Part shown: one piece after another, positions 12,267-24,941 of the stretch
Position numbering within the stretch: the first letter of the stretch is position 1
How the letters are laid out: every line of letters starts with the position of its first letter
From: Pleurotus djamor
Taxonomy: Eukaryota; Basidiomycota; Agaricomycetes; Agaricales; Pleurotaceae
Assembly: GCA_029747585.1 (NCBI GenBank)
Contig: JAPEVF010000050.1
Coordinates: forward strand, 82,960 to 146,959
Reading direction: 5' to 3'
Length of the DNA stretch: 64,000 bases
Notes under the pieces: generated by a model
What the model saw: only the letters and a program-made list of their open reading frames with translations
Database searches by the model: none
Told to the model about the DNA's origin: nothing
Made by a program: the position numbers and the translations under genes

Positions 12267-13169
12267 GAGTGGACAGTGGGTGATCTTATCTTGCCAGTAC
12301 CTGGTGACATTCGAAGTGAGCACTAGTTTTCATGGTATACTATTGCATGAGCTAATATATAACGCGCAGGATACCCACCCGACCATATCAACGCCGTGAT
12401 CACTCATACGATCCATTTCTCGTCCTTATTGACGTTCTATCTTGGAATCAAACTACCCTTTGAAATCACTTGGACGGGGAAAAAGCTAGGTGTAGGTCAA
12501 CCGTGTATTGGTGCAGGAAAGGGAGGCGAGTCAGGAGGATGGGCCAAGTATGCTGCCTACCTCTCTTCTTAACCTTTCTCGGCACTCACTATTTACTTAG
12601 ATGGCACACGAAGCACCCTTTACATCTATCTTCAGCCTCCCCGGCATCTAATTCGCCATCTTCAAATTCTACATCTCCTCTCAGTTCATTTATAAACACA
12701 TCCTCTCTCGCCGACTCAATTCTTGGAGCGGAAGAACCAGATACACATGCATCCTTCACAACCGCGTTCGCAATGCTTATATACAACGTTTGCTATCTGG
12801 CTCATACGCAAGGGGTTGATGTCCCTCTCAGTCAAGCCGGTGATGTCTTGAGTACTCTTTGGAGTGTTTGTTGTAGCCCCGAGCTAGGAAGGTAAGTAAT
12901 CCCTTCCATGGTAGAAGACTGCCCTTCATCGGCTCTGTAGGCGATCCCATGAAACACATCCACTGCTTCCACCCCCAACCCCACCCACCTTCCCCCTTGA
13001 TTTCGCTCAGTTGTTGCAGGCAACTACGGCAAACCCATCATCAAAATCTCGACGATCTCGCACTGGCTCCACTTCGCGCAAGTCGTCGGACACACGGATT
13101 AAACGCCGGCAAAGTAAAATCATAGAAGAAGATGGTTGGGATGTAGTAGAAGAAGACCACTTTTCATAG
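11564..13169 (+). CDS. Atg14/Vps38 (UVRAG)-type subunit of the class III PI3-kinase complex
   Basis: Matches the family of Vps34-complex subunits acting in autophagy (Atg14) or endosomal sorting (Vps38/UVRAG). The N-terminus has paired cysteines, MECKNCELKQRRFYCENCLR, like the Cys-rich head of ATG14. A coiled coil follows (RDEQVARASRALE, LALCQSRLEEVQSGLSKLRK). Then comes the family core: YPPDHINAVITHTIHFSSLL, GIKLPFEITW, and ASFTTAFAMLIYNVCYLAHT. The acidic tail ends EEDGWDVVEEDHFS. The Cys-rich head and the coiled coil are in different frames, joined near 11735 within the N-rich stretch; a one-base error is likelier than an intron because no good splice pair fits. Later introns lie near 11956-12010, 12316-12370, 12548-12600 and 12893-12942. 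It starts 77 bp after the PTAR1-like stop on the same strand. Atg14 and Vps38 cannot be separated with certainty here. Confidence 0.7.
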
Positions 13170-13268
13170 ATGTTCTCGTCTGGTAGTAGGAAAGTAAAGT
13201 ATGCAAAAACAAATACAGCGTTGGTGCTAATGGTAATACAAAGCAACGATCGTGACTACCAACTATGA

Positions 13269-16200
13269 CTATGGTTGGCTCATAGACATCTTCAACTTCT
13301 TCCCTGCCTTTTCGGGATTCGACTCATCGTCAACCACTGAAGATCTCGTGCGCTTGACACCGCGGATTGAATGTCTTGATTTACGCCGACCCTTTTGCGG
13401 CTTTTCCTCATCACTGCCGTCAGATTCCTCTTCGTCTAGAGGCGTGTAGGTAGCATCCATACGTTTATTGCGTCGCGCAGCCTTGAGAGGCCTTCGCTTT
13501 GCAGGGACGGTAATCTCGGTGTCTAAGATACTGTTGGGAGCGTCGGTGTCCACGATTGACTTGTGCCGTTTAGGATTCTCATCCTCAGCATCCGTGAGAC
13601 GGCCAATGGATGAGGAAATCGACACCGAGCCAATGTCAGAGCCAAGTGGTTTTCTCGTGGCCGAAGAAGTTGAACTTGATATCGAGGAATGTGTGACAGA
13701 AGCTGGAGGGCGTGCTGAAACGGCGGAGTCAAGGGATGGTCGTCGAATATGCGAGGAACCTGGGGTATCATTTTCACGTGCCACAATTTTGCTCAGGGCC
13801 GTTTTCTGGGGTAGAGTCCGCGTCCGTTCTTCGATCGGAGGCAGGTAGTATACTTCCTGCTCTCGAAGTAGATCGACTCCAACCAGTTGGCGCAGGGTCC
13901 CCACGAGATCGAGATTGAAATCTAATTCATTGACAGGCGTCATGTGCTTACTGTCTTCAACAGTTGCATCGCCGTGATCTTGTATTTCCTCTTCCTCCAT
14001 CAATTCTCTGTCCAAAAGCGAGCAGCCCGGAACAAGGAAGGAGACTCGCGGGCCGCCTTCTTCACGAGGGAGGCTGATGCGGTGGAAACGGCAATTAGAC
14101 CGGGTCCGCGGGGATGACATACTGAAGGACAGAGTACGCTGGGGCTTGGAGGGCGAGCCAGCTTTAGGTGGGAGGGTCCTACCAGGCAGTTGGGACAGGC
14201 CGGAACCATTGGCGTGGTCATTGGGAAAGTAAGGATGCAGTGGTTTGGGTATTTTTGAATGAGAATGAGCCAGAAAGAGAGGAGGAGGGATGGAGACGAT
14301 GGGTTCTATTGACGGCTTTGTCTGCCTGGCTAACGTTGGTGAGGGTTGGGAGAATGTGTCACTGCCTCCAGACGCTACGGAAGAGGAGCGAGACAATGGT
14401 CGGTTGCTTAGTTGGACACGCACATCGTCCAAATCGCGTGCTTTGCCCTTGCCCTTGTCTCGGCCGTTAATGTATGATATTGGAGTGGGGGGTGAAGGCT
14501 GCCTCTGCTTGACGGATGTAGGAGAAGTGTTTGAATTGGCGACAAGACGCTTTCGCTTTAAAGAATTCGTTGCGTCCTCAAGGTTGGCGGGAGGCGAAGG
14601 TATCTTTTTCTCCCTAGGAGAACTGGGTGAAGGCATCGGCGGCACAGAAGCGGACTCAGGGACGAAGTCATGCCTATGGAGAGATGAGAGAAAGTATTTG
14701 GGTTACAACGCGTGAGTCTTACCTTTTCTCGCCCGTTGACTTGAGCGGTGTGCGGCTTAGAGCGTCTTCGATCTGGTCAGGTTCAGGTGATAACTTCAAC
14801 GGCTCTGATTCATGCGAGGTAGGTGGATCGTCTTCATCAACAGCAGACAGTTGTGTCTCAACTTCTAACAGATCCGGGATATCCGGGCTTGCAGAGGAAT
14901 ATTCGGGGTCTTCTTCACCATCAGCATTGTTATCATGGGTAACACCGTGCATAATTCCATTCGCCTTGGTTGGCGTTAGTGTTGGTGTTGATTGTACCTC
15001 ATCAGTCACCTCGTTATCGACGGGGTATTCGAGGTCGACGTTGACCGCACTGCTGATTCTGGGAAGTGAGATATCGCTCGCAGTATCGCCAACTATCTCG
15101 ATCTTGTTGGAGTTGGAAGATATGGACAAATCGGTTTCATCCTTGTCGGAACCAGAAGGCAGGTCGACTACAAGAGGGGTCACAGTATCGTCAAGTGATG
15201 AAGCATCAGCGGGACCGTTCTGCGACAATGAAATTATTGCTTGTGGCTCATCAGCCGTTTGCAACTCTCTTGGAGATATGTCGATGGACAGGTCCTGTTC
15301 TTCGGTATCCTGAATAAAGGGATCTCCTGAGTGGATCAGCGATGGCGCGGAAGCAACAGGGAGTTCGAGGGATGATTGTGGGATGGGTGATATCGAAGAG
15401 GTGGCGTGGTCAATGGCAAGGGAAGCTGAAGCATCAAGGTCTTCCATGGATTGATCCTGGAGTTCAGATGCCAAGTCGATGGGCTGAACCTCTCTAGCAT
15501 CGTCGATGGCTTGCAGAAATAATTCTTGATGAGTTTCCTCCGAAGCTTGAGACGGCGATGCAGAGTTCTCCGGCGTTGTGGAGGCATCGAGACCCTGAGA
15601 CACCTCTGTTGTGTAAGCGTCGGAACCTTGTAGGACGACAACGGGACTACAGTCCGTAGGTTGAGCAACTAAGTTAGGGAGATCGATAGATAGATGTTGA
15701 GTGTCAACGGAGTCGTCTGGATTTGACATATCTACGTCGTGCAACTCCACTGTTAGTTGGGTGGTCGTAGCGGTGTCAGGGGCAGGAGTAGGAGAGGGTA
15801 GCGGGGTGTTCGATGAGTCCACTTGACCAACGAAGTCTGATCCGAGAGATGTTATTGGCTGAATTGATGTTTCTTCAACGATAGGTTCCGGGGATAAGGG
15901 AGGAGTATTCACTTGTCTTTGAAATTCTGTGGTCGTGAGGTCTTCCTGAGGCAACTTAGCCTCACCACTCTGAATGTCTTGGTCGACGGGGACCTCTGAT
16001 ATTGGGAAACCAGCAATAACTTCCTCCTCGTCTTCGGTAGCCGTTGGAATAAGCGAAGCTTCATGAGGTTGTTCAGACTCGGAAGTTAAGTCGGTGACAT
16101 CGCGGACTAGCTCTGCCTGTAGAAGAAACACGGAAGTCAGACTTATAGTGGCCGAGAAACCGCACATACTACAGACCTCGACTATGAAATGATTCTCAGC

Positions 16201-18028
16201 GGAGACTCCCTCTGATCCACTTGCCAAATTCACACTAATGTCAGCAGTGATGTCCAACGTCGCAGGTGCGGAGATGACCCCCGTTTCAATGACATCCCTT
16301 TCTGACGACTCTAGAAGTATATCTGAATAAGGGATGTCAGGGATATTAATTCCTGCATTTGCAACAAAGGCGGAAAGTGTTTCGAGGATTTGATCGGGAC
16401 CAAAAATGACATCATGTTGAATATCTTCGGGAGGTGTGGGGAGCATGTCAAATTGAGTCGAGCGTACGTCCTGGGGGACGTCTGCTATCTGGACGGGAGC
16501 TAGACTCGAGTGGACATCGGCTTCGTGGAAATCGGGGGATACCACCGAGTGGTCCGGTTCAGCACTTTCAGCAGAAAGTGGGATGGGTTCATGTTCTTGG
16601 ACAGCGATCGGCATCTACGTCGCAATGCTGGTTATGAATAACGAAGCAAAAGACGGATGGAAACATACCTCAGAATCAACATATTGTGTATCCACATCGT
16701 CTCCATCCTGTTCAAGGTCCAATCCATGCCCAATAGGTGTGGACTGTGCTTCATGGGGGGTAACGACACCAGGCGTCAGGAATGCTACGTCGTCCCCATC
16801 CTCCCCGAGAAGATGAGCTGCTGAGCGCGGGGTAGCTCCGTCTGGAACACGTAGGAAGTCTCCACCAGAGTAGAAATCTTCGGCGTACATCTGGGGCCCA
16901 GCCCAGGGATCCGGTAACTGTGGCACTTGGTCTGCAATACGACTTGTAGCTCGTGGAGGAAATACTGCGAAAGTAAGTTAGGTTAGATATACAACAAGGG
17001 AGTCATTTCAAGGACGTACCTTCGTCCCCTTCGTCCTCTTCAGGCTGAATATCAGAATCATCGTCGACTGCAATGACTTCAATGGACTCGTCGTCATCGT
17101 CAGCTTCATCGCCTTCTACATACTCTGAACGCTCCGGTTGACGCATGGAACTGAGTGGTGACTGAGCCTCGCCATCAGAGAAACCTTCCTCTTCAGATCC
17201 CTCCTCTATCTCTTCGTCCTCTTCGTCCTCCTCTTGGTAGTGGTAAGATGGCCCCACAGGGCTGCTCCGTCGACGGTCTGAGTCTGAGTCTGAGTCTGAG
17301 TCAACCACCACTACATCCACTGGACCAGCGAAAGGCGGCGCATTTCCATCGTCCTCCTCTTCTGCTTCTTCCTCACTACCGTAAACCTCTTCATCCGACT
17401 CTAGCACCTCATCATCTTGATAATGTGTCACTGTATCCTGGAGAACCTCTTCCGGAGCTTCTTCATCCCAATGCTCAACGCTAACCTCACGGCCAACCTC
17501 AAGCTCATCGGCCTCGTCCTCATCGTCGTGAGCAATTTGACCCTCATCCTCATTTGGGAGCAGCTCAATATCAGACGAGCCCGAGACATCTGATTCATCT
17601 TCCGAGTCCACGGAAAGAGCTCGTTCCTTTCCTTTACCATTTGAGATGTGGCGACGCGCTTTGATTTCGGCGAAAGAGTCTTCCACTCCATCCCAGTCAC
17701 TCTGTTCCTCGGCCGAGGGAGACACAGAGTGAGTCTCTGGAGTTTCAGCAGATGATGAAGCCAGATGTAGCTGCGGCGTTGGCTCCTCCTCTTGTCCCAA
17801 AGCACGACGAATGGAGCCTTTAAGGTTACCGATCCACGCGTCAAACTCGTTTTGTGGAAAGCGGTCGTAAGGGTTATGCATTGGAGCCTTGAGCTTCTTG
17901 TCACCATAGACGACACTGCTGCTGGGTAATTTCGAACGAGTCAAGAAGCTTGAAGTCGAATACGGCGTGGGATGTGGGGGAGCCGGGGCCTTGAAATGCG
18001 AGGGTGTCGAGAAGCCGTCAGAAGTCAT
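13269..18028 (-). CDS. Large acidic low-complexity protein with a conserved C-terminal block, function unknown
   Basis: Four or five large exons on the minus strand splice to about 1,500 residues. The start MTSDGFSTPSHFKAP (18028) is followed by NPYDRFPQNEFDAWIGNLKG, a short ordered-looking piece. Next is a very acidic region with runs of Asp, Glu and Ser, including a DSDSDSDSD stretch from a hexanucleotide repeat at 17277-17302. The middle 600 residues are Ser/Pro/Asp/Glu-rich. The C-terminal part has basic, Ser-Pro-rich text and one block that looks conserved: CRFHRISLPREEGGPRVSFL, VPGCSLLDRELMEEEEI, LVGTLRQLVGVDLLREQEVY. The tail carries basic clusters (KRRPLKAARRNKR, KGRRKSRHSIRGVKRTRS) typical of nuclear proteins. 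No catalytic domain was recognised. A nuclear or chromatin-associated role is inference only. The 3' end converges on the Atg14-like gene 99 bp away. Confidence 0.6.
17277..17302. repeat. Hexanucleotide repeat (TCTGAG)n
   Basis: Four and a bit tandem copies of TCTGAG within the acidic exon. On the coding (minus) strand they encode alternating Asp and Ser. Confidence 0.85.
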
Positions 18029-18298
18029 GTTAGTAGCCGCGTGAAAGGGAAAGTTTGAAGTGGGGTAGGGACGCCCGACGCAAGCCCGGGGACGGACAGA
18101 AATTAGTCGAGGATGTGGATGAAGAAGAAATGGCCACTGAATTATTGATTCCTCGCGAAACTCACGTGATCTAGTGGCGCCAGGGGCTTTTAGACAATGA
18201 TTGATCATTGAGTTGTCTCAGCAGCTTCGACTTACCATTGTCCTGCAACTTTCAGCTCCCAATATTCTTCAATGAATCCTTGTCCGATATCGTACAAT

Positions 18299-19178
18299 CT
18301 AACTAACATCACTATCTTCAACCTCCATATCACGTAGCTGCGGCTCAAACGACTGCCTAATGCGCGCATTGATATCAGCCCCAAAGATATAGTTATGAGG
18401 CGGGTAATCTTCTCGTATGTGGCACAGAGGTATCGCGATAGCGATCCCCATCTCCTGCGCCTCCTCTTGACTAATCTTCATCGACCGACGAATGAGCTCC
18501 GAGCAGCCTTGAATGAACCAATGAGGTATCTTGTATCGTTGTGCATTGACAATCCGTTCGGTAGGTGTTAGGCTAATTTCTTTCTTCGACAACGCTTCGA
18601 TAGCTTCTTTCCGAAGCTCAGAGAAGCTCCATAACGTCGCAAGCTTCAAAGCAGACCACCAGGCATCGCCCGATATAGATGCTGTCGAGGATCTCCTAGA
18701 ACAACCTCAGCGTCAATTGGTTATCATGAGTGCGACCGATAAGGCCGTACGGAGGGTATACGACTGAGAGAAAGTTCTTGAAATCATGTTTGGAAATGCC
18801 CGAGAGGTGGATAGGACTAGCATCTGAGTCGCCTTCCGCAACATTATCACCGCGTGGGAGTGAAAACATGGATCGGAAGAGCTCTGAATATGTTTCGAAG
18901 TAAACTCGAGGCACGCGGAACAACCGATTCTCGACCTTGGTGACGCACCATGAGTACTATCTCAAGCACGAGTGGATGACGGCTGCTCTTACCAGGAAGA
19001 CGGCGGTATCCCAGTAAAAGTCCTCATCGCGTTCTACGGGAGGGGCGTTCATGGACGTATCAGTAACAAGACCGCTTTGAGGAGGCGCTGATGTAGTTGG
19101 AATTGGACCAATAAAACCAGTACTCGGTGGGCGTAGAACTGGAGCGATCCGCGGCGACAAAGAAGGAACACCAGCCAT
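18299..19178 (-). CDS. BTB/POZ domain protein
   Basis: Basidiomycete genomes carry many BTB proteins of this layout. Start MAGVPSLSPRIAPVLRPPS (19178), a Pro-rich leader of about 45 residues. The BTB core begins ERDEDFYWDTAVFL, continues after an intron with VENRLFRVPRVYFETYSELF and RSMFSLPRG, then ISKHDFKNFLSVVYPP. After a second intron around 18670-18725 comes SALKLATLWSFSELRKEAIE and ERIVNAQRYKIPHWFIQGCS, the helical region that usually follows the BTB fold in this fungal family. It ends EPQLRDMEVEDSDVS with a stop at 18299-18301. About 270 residues. Such proteins may serve as Cul3 adaptors, but this subfamily has no assigned partner. Confidence 0.8.
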
Positions 19179-19494
19179 TTCTCGAAGGTTGTAATGCAAG
19201 GAGGCCAAAGAGCTCAGAGACAATTTTGTAGGACTCCCACCGACGTCACAACAAACAAGAGCAAGTCTAATATTTACCTCGTTCCCAAAGCAAGTTGACG
19301 AATAATACCAGTACATTAAATAGTCCGTGGATGCAGAAGTAGGATGCTCAACTAAATGGAAGAGTGTAGTGTTCCTGAAGCGTCTATGAGGAGGGGGAGG
19401 GGGTACACAAGTAACAAAACATAAAACAAGGATAATAGATCAATAATGAGTATACAATAACACACCACAGAAACCCTTTCATCAGTGCGTAAGA
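19179..19494. other. Spacer between BTB gene and CSC1-like gene
   Basis: Promoter side of the BTB gene (minus) and 3' flank of the CSC1-like gene. No coding signal; a short G-rich run lies at about 19389-19402. Confidence 0.5.
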
Positions 19495-22400
19495 TTAGTA
19501 TCCCCTGTGCGCGCCCCTACCCGCCATGTTCATATTACTAGGCTGACGCTGATGAGATTGATGCGACTGCTGAGACTGGGAATACGAAGGATGCTGCTGA
19601 TGCGAAAGCGAAGACGACGGTATTGTTCGGTGCCCAGGAGGGGGTGTCTGGGTTCTTGGATCAACAGGCGGTTGTTGATAATACATCTGTGGTGTTCCAG
19701 AACGANGGGGGATACTGTTGTTGTGCTTCATAGTAGCCAGGGGCGTCCGCCAAGCTCGTATAACTCGGTGCCTGACTGCGCGCATCGACTCCCATCATGG
19801 TCGTACGATGTGTTGGTGCTTCTCGGTACACTGGTCCTTCTTGATACATTGTAGGGGGAGAAGTGAGGCTGACGTCCGAGGCGTAGAACGAACTCCTACT
19901 GGCTCCTGGATGGTAAACTCCGGTTTGCCCAGGAGCGAGAAGAGGCTCATGATCGGTGGGGATTCGAGACAATTCAATGTCTTGAGGGCCTCCAAAGCCG
20001 CCATTAGGTCCATGTGCAAGGTAACGATCATACGCCGCTCCACCGAGTTTGGGTTCGCTCGTGTTTGCATAGTATGTCGAGTTCGAAGCTTGTAGGGTGG
20101 ATGCGCCGTCGTTAAGCATGTTGAATGACGATATGGATTTCGTATCCCAATCCAGTTCACCACGATCACGTTGGTACAATGCTGGATCGTACTCGAGATC
20201 ACGCTGGAGTAGAAAGGTGAGAAAGAAGTTCATCGGTATCTCGAGAGGAAAAAACAGCGTACCTGGTCAATGGCAGCAATCTTGATACCTTCAACAAGGT
20301 GAGTTGCCATCTTCTGTCCACCGTATTCGCCAAGAGTTGCTTCATCCTTTCCGCCAATCTTTCCTTGATAAACCTCATTCAACAAAGGCATCATCTTAGC
20401 ATGCAACATGGGAGTGAACAAGTCCGTATGAAGAGCTGGATGTCCAAATCGCTTTTCAAGACGATTGCTCTTGTTATCAGCCCGCTCGGAGTGGACCTTG
20501 GCCAGACGAAGTTCTTCCTCGGTAGGGTGGAAGTAACGGAAGTCACGGTCGAAGGTTCGGTTGATGTATATCTTGAATGCCAGAAGAAAGAGGACGGGTG
20601 GACAGGTGGCTACCCATCGGAAGGAACTGAAACCAAATTGAAGGCCAATGGCTAGATTGGCATGTAGACGTGAGCTTCAGAAAAGAAAGGAGCGGTAAAG
20701 TACATACTGAGGATCATCAACAGTTGCATCAGGACACCATTGACAAGGAGACGATTAATGATGACGTTCCATATCCGCTACCATTGAAGATCAGCCATCT
20801 AAGCGACGAAAGAATGAGCGAGACAACTTACTCCGCCGGTTTCAACCTTCGACACGAACACAAACATGAGTTGGTATTTGTATACCCAAGAGGATATCCA
20901 AAACACAACTGCAGCGGCAACCGGGACCAGAGGGGAGAGGGGAGAGAACACAAGACCAACAGCACCCATGAAGAGCTATTACGGAGAAGGTTCGTATTTA
21001 AGTTAGTCGCTGGTTAGGTGGATATACTCACAATGTTGGAGCTAAGACAGCATTAAGCTATTGGTCGTAACGATTGACGACGAAGGGACTCACTAGTAAA
21101 CGGCATACTCAAATTCAGGGGGTTGGGTCCACTCTCTGATGTCTCGAGGAGTTCGACCAAACAAGCTAATATCACCAGTTAGCCGCTTGTCTGGACGAAC
21201 AGTCGTCAGCACTACGTACCGTGTCTTGATCGAGATCCACACCAAATTGATGATCTGGGCAAGATCGAAGATCGCAAGGAAACCACGTAACCTGAAAGAC
21301 ATTTTAGCGCTTGAAAAGGACACCAAATGATATTGCCAACGGGAAGAAGGTCAGCCAATAAGGTGCTTGATCGATATATGTCGAGTTGATCGTGCTGGGC
21401 AACGCTGAAAGACATTTAGCAAGAGTTTAGGTTGGCAAACGTAACAGACATACTGTGCAAGTTGGCCATGATTTCGGCGAAACTTTTCTTGCCAACCTGA
21501 AGGACGATCTGCTTCACCGAATCTGGCACACCAATAAGCTTGATACAGGATCAAAAGTAGGAAAGACGCTTACTGAAGATGACACCAATCAATGTGAAGA
21601 TCACCAACTGAGAGATGATCAAGAAGGCGAAATAGCGCGCAACCACAGCGCGATCAAGTCTTGAATGAGTGAGTGCGCCCATATATCGAGTTAATCGACG
21701 CATGATGATGGGTAGGAAGAACCCAAACAAAGCTGACACGGCCGGAGGAAGGACACCAGAAACAATGGAGAAGGTAGTGTCAGAAGATTTGCGCCATTCG
21801 TCGAGGAAGCCCACATATGCCGTCAACTAGTCACTATGGTGAGTTCAAGAGTATATAACGACACATCATCACTCACAGCAGTCAAGTTAGCAAGTGCAGA
21901 GATGATCAACAGGGGAACCGTGTTGAAGAAGCAAACAAGGGCTAGCCAGAGGAAGCCGACAAACCGCTTTCTAGCCAGTTCGCCATCTGATTTGTTCATG
22001 TTCTCCCAAATCTGATGCAACAATCAGTAGGGGACGCTGAGACAGATGAAAAACGCACGATGTCTTTTGGGTTTGGAGCCAGAGTAATGTCTGTCTTCTT
22101 CGGATGCTTATCTCGGAGTAGATGGGCCACGATGTGTGCATAGGGTACAGCGGCCATTGAAGCAAAGCCGTAGTTCTCAGCTTTGTTCGTGTCAATTTGA
22201 GCACGATATTCTTCGATAGCAGCCTCGGTACGCTTAAGCTTGGCCCTGAGTAACGTCGCAAGTGTGAGACTTCTTCATGAGCGAGGAATGTGGGTCACAT
22301 ACGTGTAGAAGTCTATGGCATCCCTCTGGGTACCACCAAGACCACAGCAACCCCCTACGCGTAAAGTAGGCCTTTTCTTGCCGATCCTTCCTCCCTTCAA

Positions 22401-23187
22401 GTACTTCACAAGCACCTTCTCTAATTCCCGCACTGTTTCGTTGTGGTAGTCAATGAGCTCCGGCAATTTTCCGACTTTACGACCAATGTGGACACTGGTA
22501 GTGGGATACGGGACCTTGACGGTTTCGAAGATGGCTTTGATGCCTTCGTCACTTTGATATTTCTTGGGGACGTGCATGATGGCCAGGGTTCGAGCATAGA
22601 AGGATTGGAGATACTCTGGTGAGCGAAACCACGCGTGCCGGAGACGAACCATTTCACGCCAGTGATAGTATGAGAAGCCGATTATGAGTAACGTGATGAG
22701 GTATGAAACGGTGACATGAGCGTAGAGCATGTCCCCTTTAACATTGCGAATGGAAAGCATGCTAAGGGCATCGCGCCTCTTGGGGGGCACATTCCGTAGG
22801 TTGTAGATGATGTTGATGGGAATCAAGACGGCACAAGAGAGGCAGGCGACTGCGGTGAAAAGCCAACGCATCAACCTCAGAAAACGGAGAAAAGTGACCG
22901 CGTCCAGCCCAATCTTCTCTACCAGCTCTGGTTCTTTCGTATGCAGCAGCGGTGGCAACCATCCGAGTATGGAGTCTGATATTTTGGGGGGGCGGCTTGT
23001 TTCCTACGTGGTATTTGACCTTGGGTTCGTAAATAATCTTGTTCTTTGGTCGCAGAACGTTGAAGGCGAAAATCGTGACTGCAGATATTAGGGACATAAG
23101 CACTACTTGGGAACCGACAGCAGCGGGCGCCAGCGTCCGCGAGTCGGTATTGAAAATTTGATTTCCTGCTGCATCGAGGTCAGCCAT
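19495..23187 (-). CDS. CSC1/OSCA-family mechanosensitive cation channel
   Basis: Belongs to the calcium-permeable osmo/stress-gated channels (yeast Csc1, Phm7, Rsn1; plant OSCA; animal TMEM63). Roughly a dozen exons. The N-terminal RSN1_TM part reads SQVVLMSLISAVTIFAFNVL, LFTAVACLSCAVLIPINIIY and VSYLITLLIIGFSYYHW. The cytosolic PHM7_cyt part includes RTLAIMHVPKKYQSDEGIKA and LPELIDYHNETVRELEKVL. The pore half includes FFNTVPLLIISALANLTAV, GVLPPAVSALFGFFLPIIMR and RYFAFLIISQLVIFTLIGVI. A long polar C-terminal tail is rich in Pro, Gln, Ser and Tyr. The tail is open in two frames that meet at the N at 19706 next to a run of G, so one base is probably wrong there; the stop at 19495 assumes that repair. 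Start at 23187 (MADLDAAGNQIF). Confidence 0.9.
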
Positions 23188-23423
23188 GGAGGAGGAGGAG
23201 GGGAAGAAGGAGCGTGGAGGGGGTTGGAGTTGGAAACCAAAAGAGAGTGTGACAATGGAGAAGTGTGTGTGAAACCAAAAATCATTGAATGATCACTCAT
23301 GCATGTGCCGTTATTCGGCCTTGTGCTCAATTTTGGCTGAATTCCGAGGTTGCTATGCACTATAGACACAATAATCCATTGCATTACAATAAAATCAATA
23401 GATCATGTTGGCAAATATCTATT

Positions 23424-24850
23424 CTAAAACCAACTCCCAATAAAGCTCTTCAGCCTCTCCGAAAATCCTCCACTTCCACTCTTATCCTTCGGCGGTGGAG
23501 GGGTGGCTTTGGGTTTCCTTTCCCGTTTACGAGGCTGCCCAGCCGAGTCACCGCGTGAAGATGCTGAGCTGGCTCGCAAACTCTCTGACGCTTTCATCAG
23601 AGCTTCAGGGCTCAAGCCGAACGTATGGTCTGTCGAAGGCCGTAGCTTTGTCGCCGTCCGTGAGGCAGGTCTGGGGATCGGGGATGCATGGGCATTCGCA
23701 GGAGTTTCAACGGGGGACGAGTCTGGAAGGGGATTGTCAGCGATCTCCGAAGGTAGGTTTTCCCACTCTGTAGGTTTTGGTGGTCGAGTGTCGTTGGCAT
23801 TGGAAGCGGGGGGAATAGGCGTTGTGTCTGTATGCGAGGAAGCCTGTTGTGGAGGTGACTCTGCAGGAGGCGTAGAAGGTGTAGCAGGGGCAGGAGGAGT
23901 CACCGAGGACACCTCAAATGGATTCGGTGCCTCAGTGAACTCGCTCCATTTCCGGAGCAGCCGTCTCATCCGAAGATGATCGTGTGTTGAAGCTCCATAT
24001 TCCAGCGAAGAACCCTTCTGAATGGGCTGTAGGGGATAGAATCCACCCCAATTAAGCATGGAACGTCCAGCAGCCTCCTTGGTTCCTCGCTTCATGCCAA
24101 ATTGAACGGCGGATGGCGTGTAAAACTCCCTCCCTGAGCAAGCAAGTCAGCAACGCGGTTAAACTATAGAAAGTGCGCGTGCACGAAGAAGGTACATACG
24201 GCCATGATGGAGGGTAACCTGGATCATCCTCTGCTTTTTCGTGTCCTTTGCGCTTTCCTCACTCGTGGCAGCATCCAGGATATTCCCAAACTCTGGTATA
24301 TCACTGCTGACATCCTTCGGGGAGAGGAAACCCTGGATGTCGGATAGTGAAGGTCCCCCCGGCTGTGCTTCCAAAGTGTCCTCTCTGGGTGCCGGAATGG
24401 TGATGGTACCACCAGCCTGAGGTATGCGTGTCCGTGATTCGGCAGAGTTGAAGACTAGATAGATGCGACCGTTATACTGGTTGAAGGACGTATATTCCTG
24501 TCGCGGTCATATATGGTAAATATAGCCATGCAAGCGTAGATGATTGAATAGCTCACCCGGGTAAACGAGAACTCGCGTATTGTGCCATATCTCTGTTCAA
24601 TAGCGCGTATGACGGCGAACGCGTCGACCATCGAGGTCAGTTTTCCCCCAACAACAGCCAAAGCCGAGCAATTCCGCATTGCGTCGGTCTTGGGGTCATT
24701 CGAGGTCTCTTCCACAGAAGCTTCCGGTATAGGTTCACCCTCGGCATTTGCGGCTAGCGCAGCGGCTGTAGAATTTGCGCGAGATGAGACATAGCGATGA
24801 GGCCTACATCGAGGGAGAGCACGGGCAAAATGAGCTTGAGTACGCAACAT
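23424..24850 (-). CDS. Predicted mitochondrial protein with an RRM-like segment, function unknown
   Basis: Three or four exons. The N-terminus MLRTQAHFARALPRCRPHRY then SSRANSTAAALAAN is Arg/Ala/Ser-rich with no acidic residues, as in a mitochondrial presequence. Residues about 60-125 (CSALAVVGGKLTSMVDAFAV, IRAIEQRYGTIREFSFTR, then after an intron FNQYNGRIYLVFNSAESRTR) have the strand-helix-strand spacing of an RNA-recognition motif, but I did not recognise a named family. Middle: PSLSDIQGFLSPKDVSSDIP. Next exon: VQFGMKRGTKEAAGRSMLNW. The rest is Pro/Ser/Thr-rich and disordered, ending ERLKSFIGSWF. Start at 24850 faces another gene 91 bp away. Confidence 0.55.
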
Positions 24851-24941
24851 TTGACCTCACGCGGGAAGTTGGGTGGAAGAAAAAGTGTTTCCGGAGGAAG
24901 TCCCCGGCGCTCTAAGGTTAGGGTTGCATTATTGCATTCTC

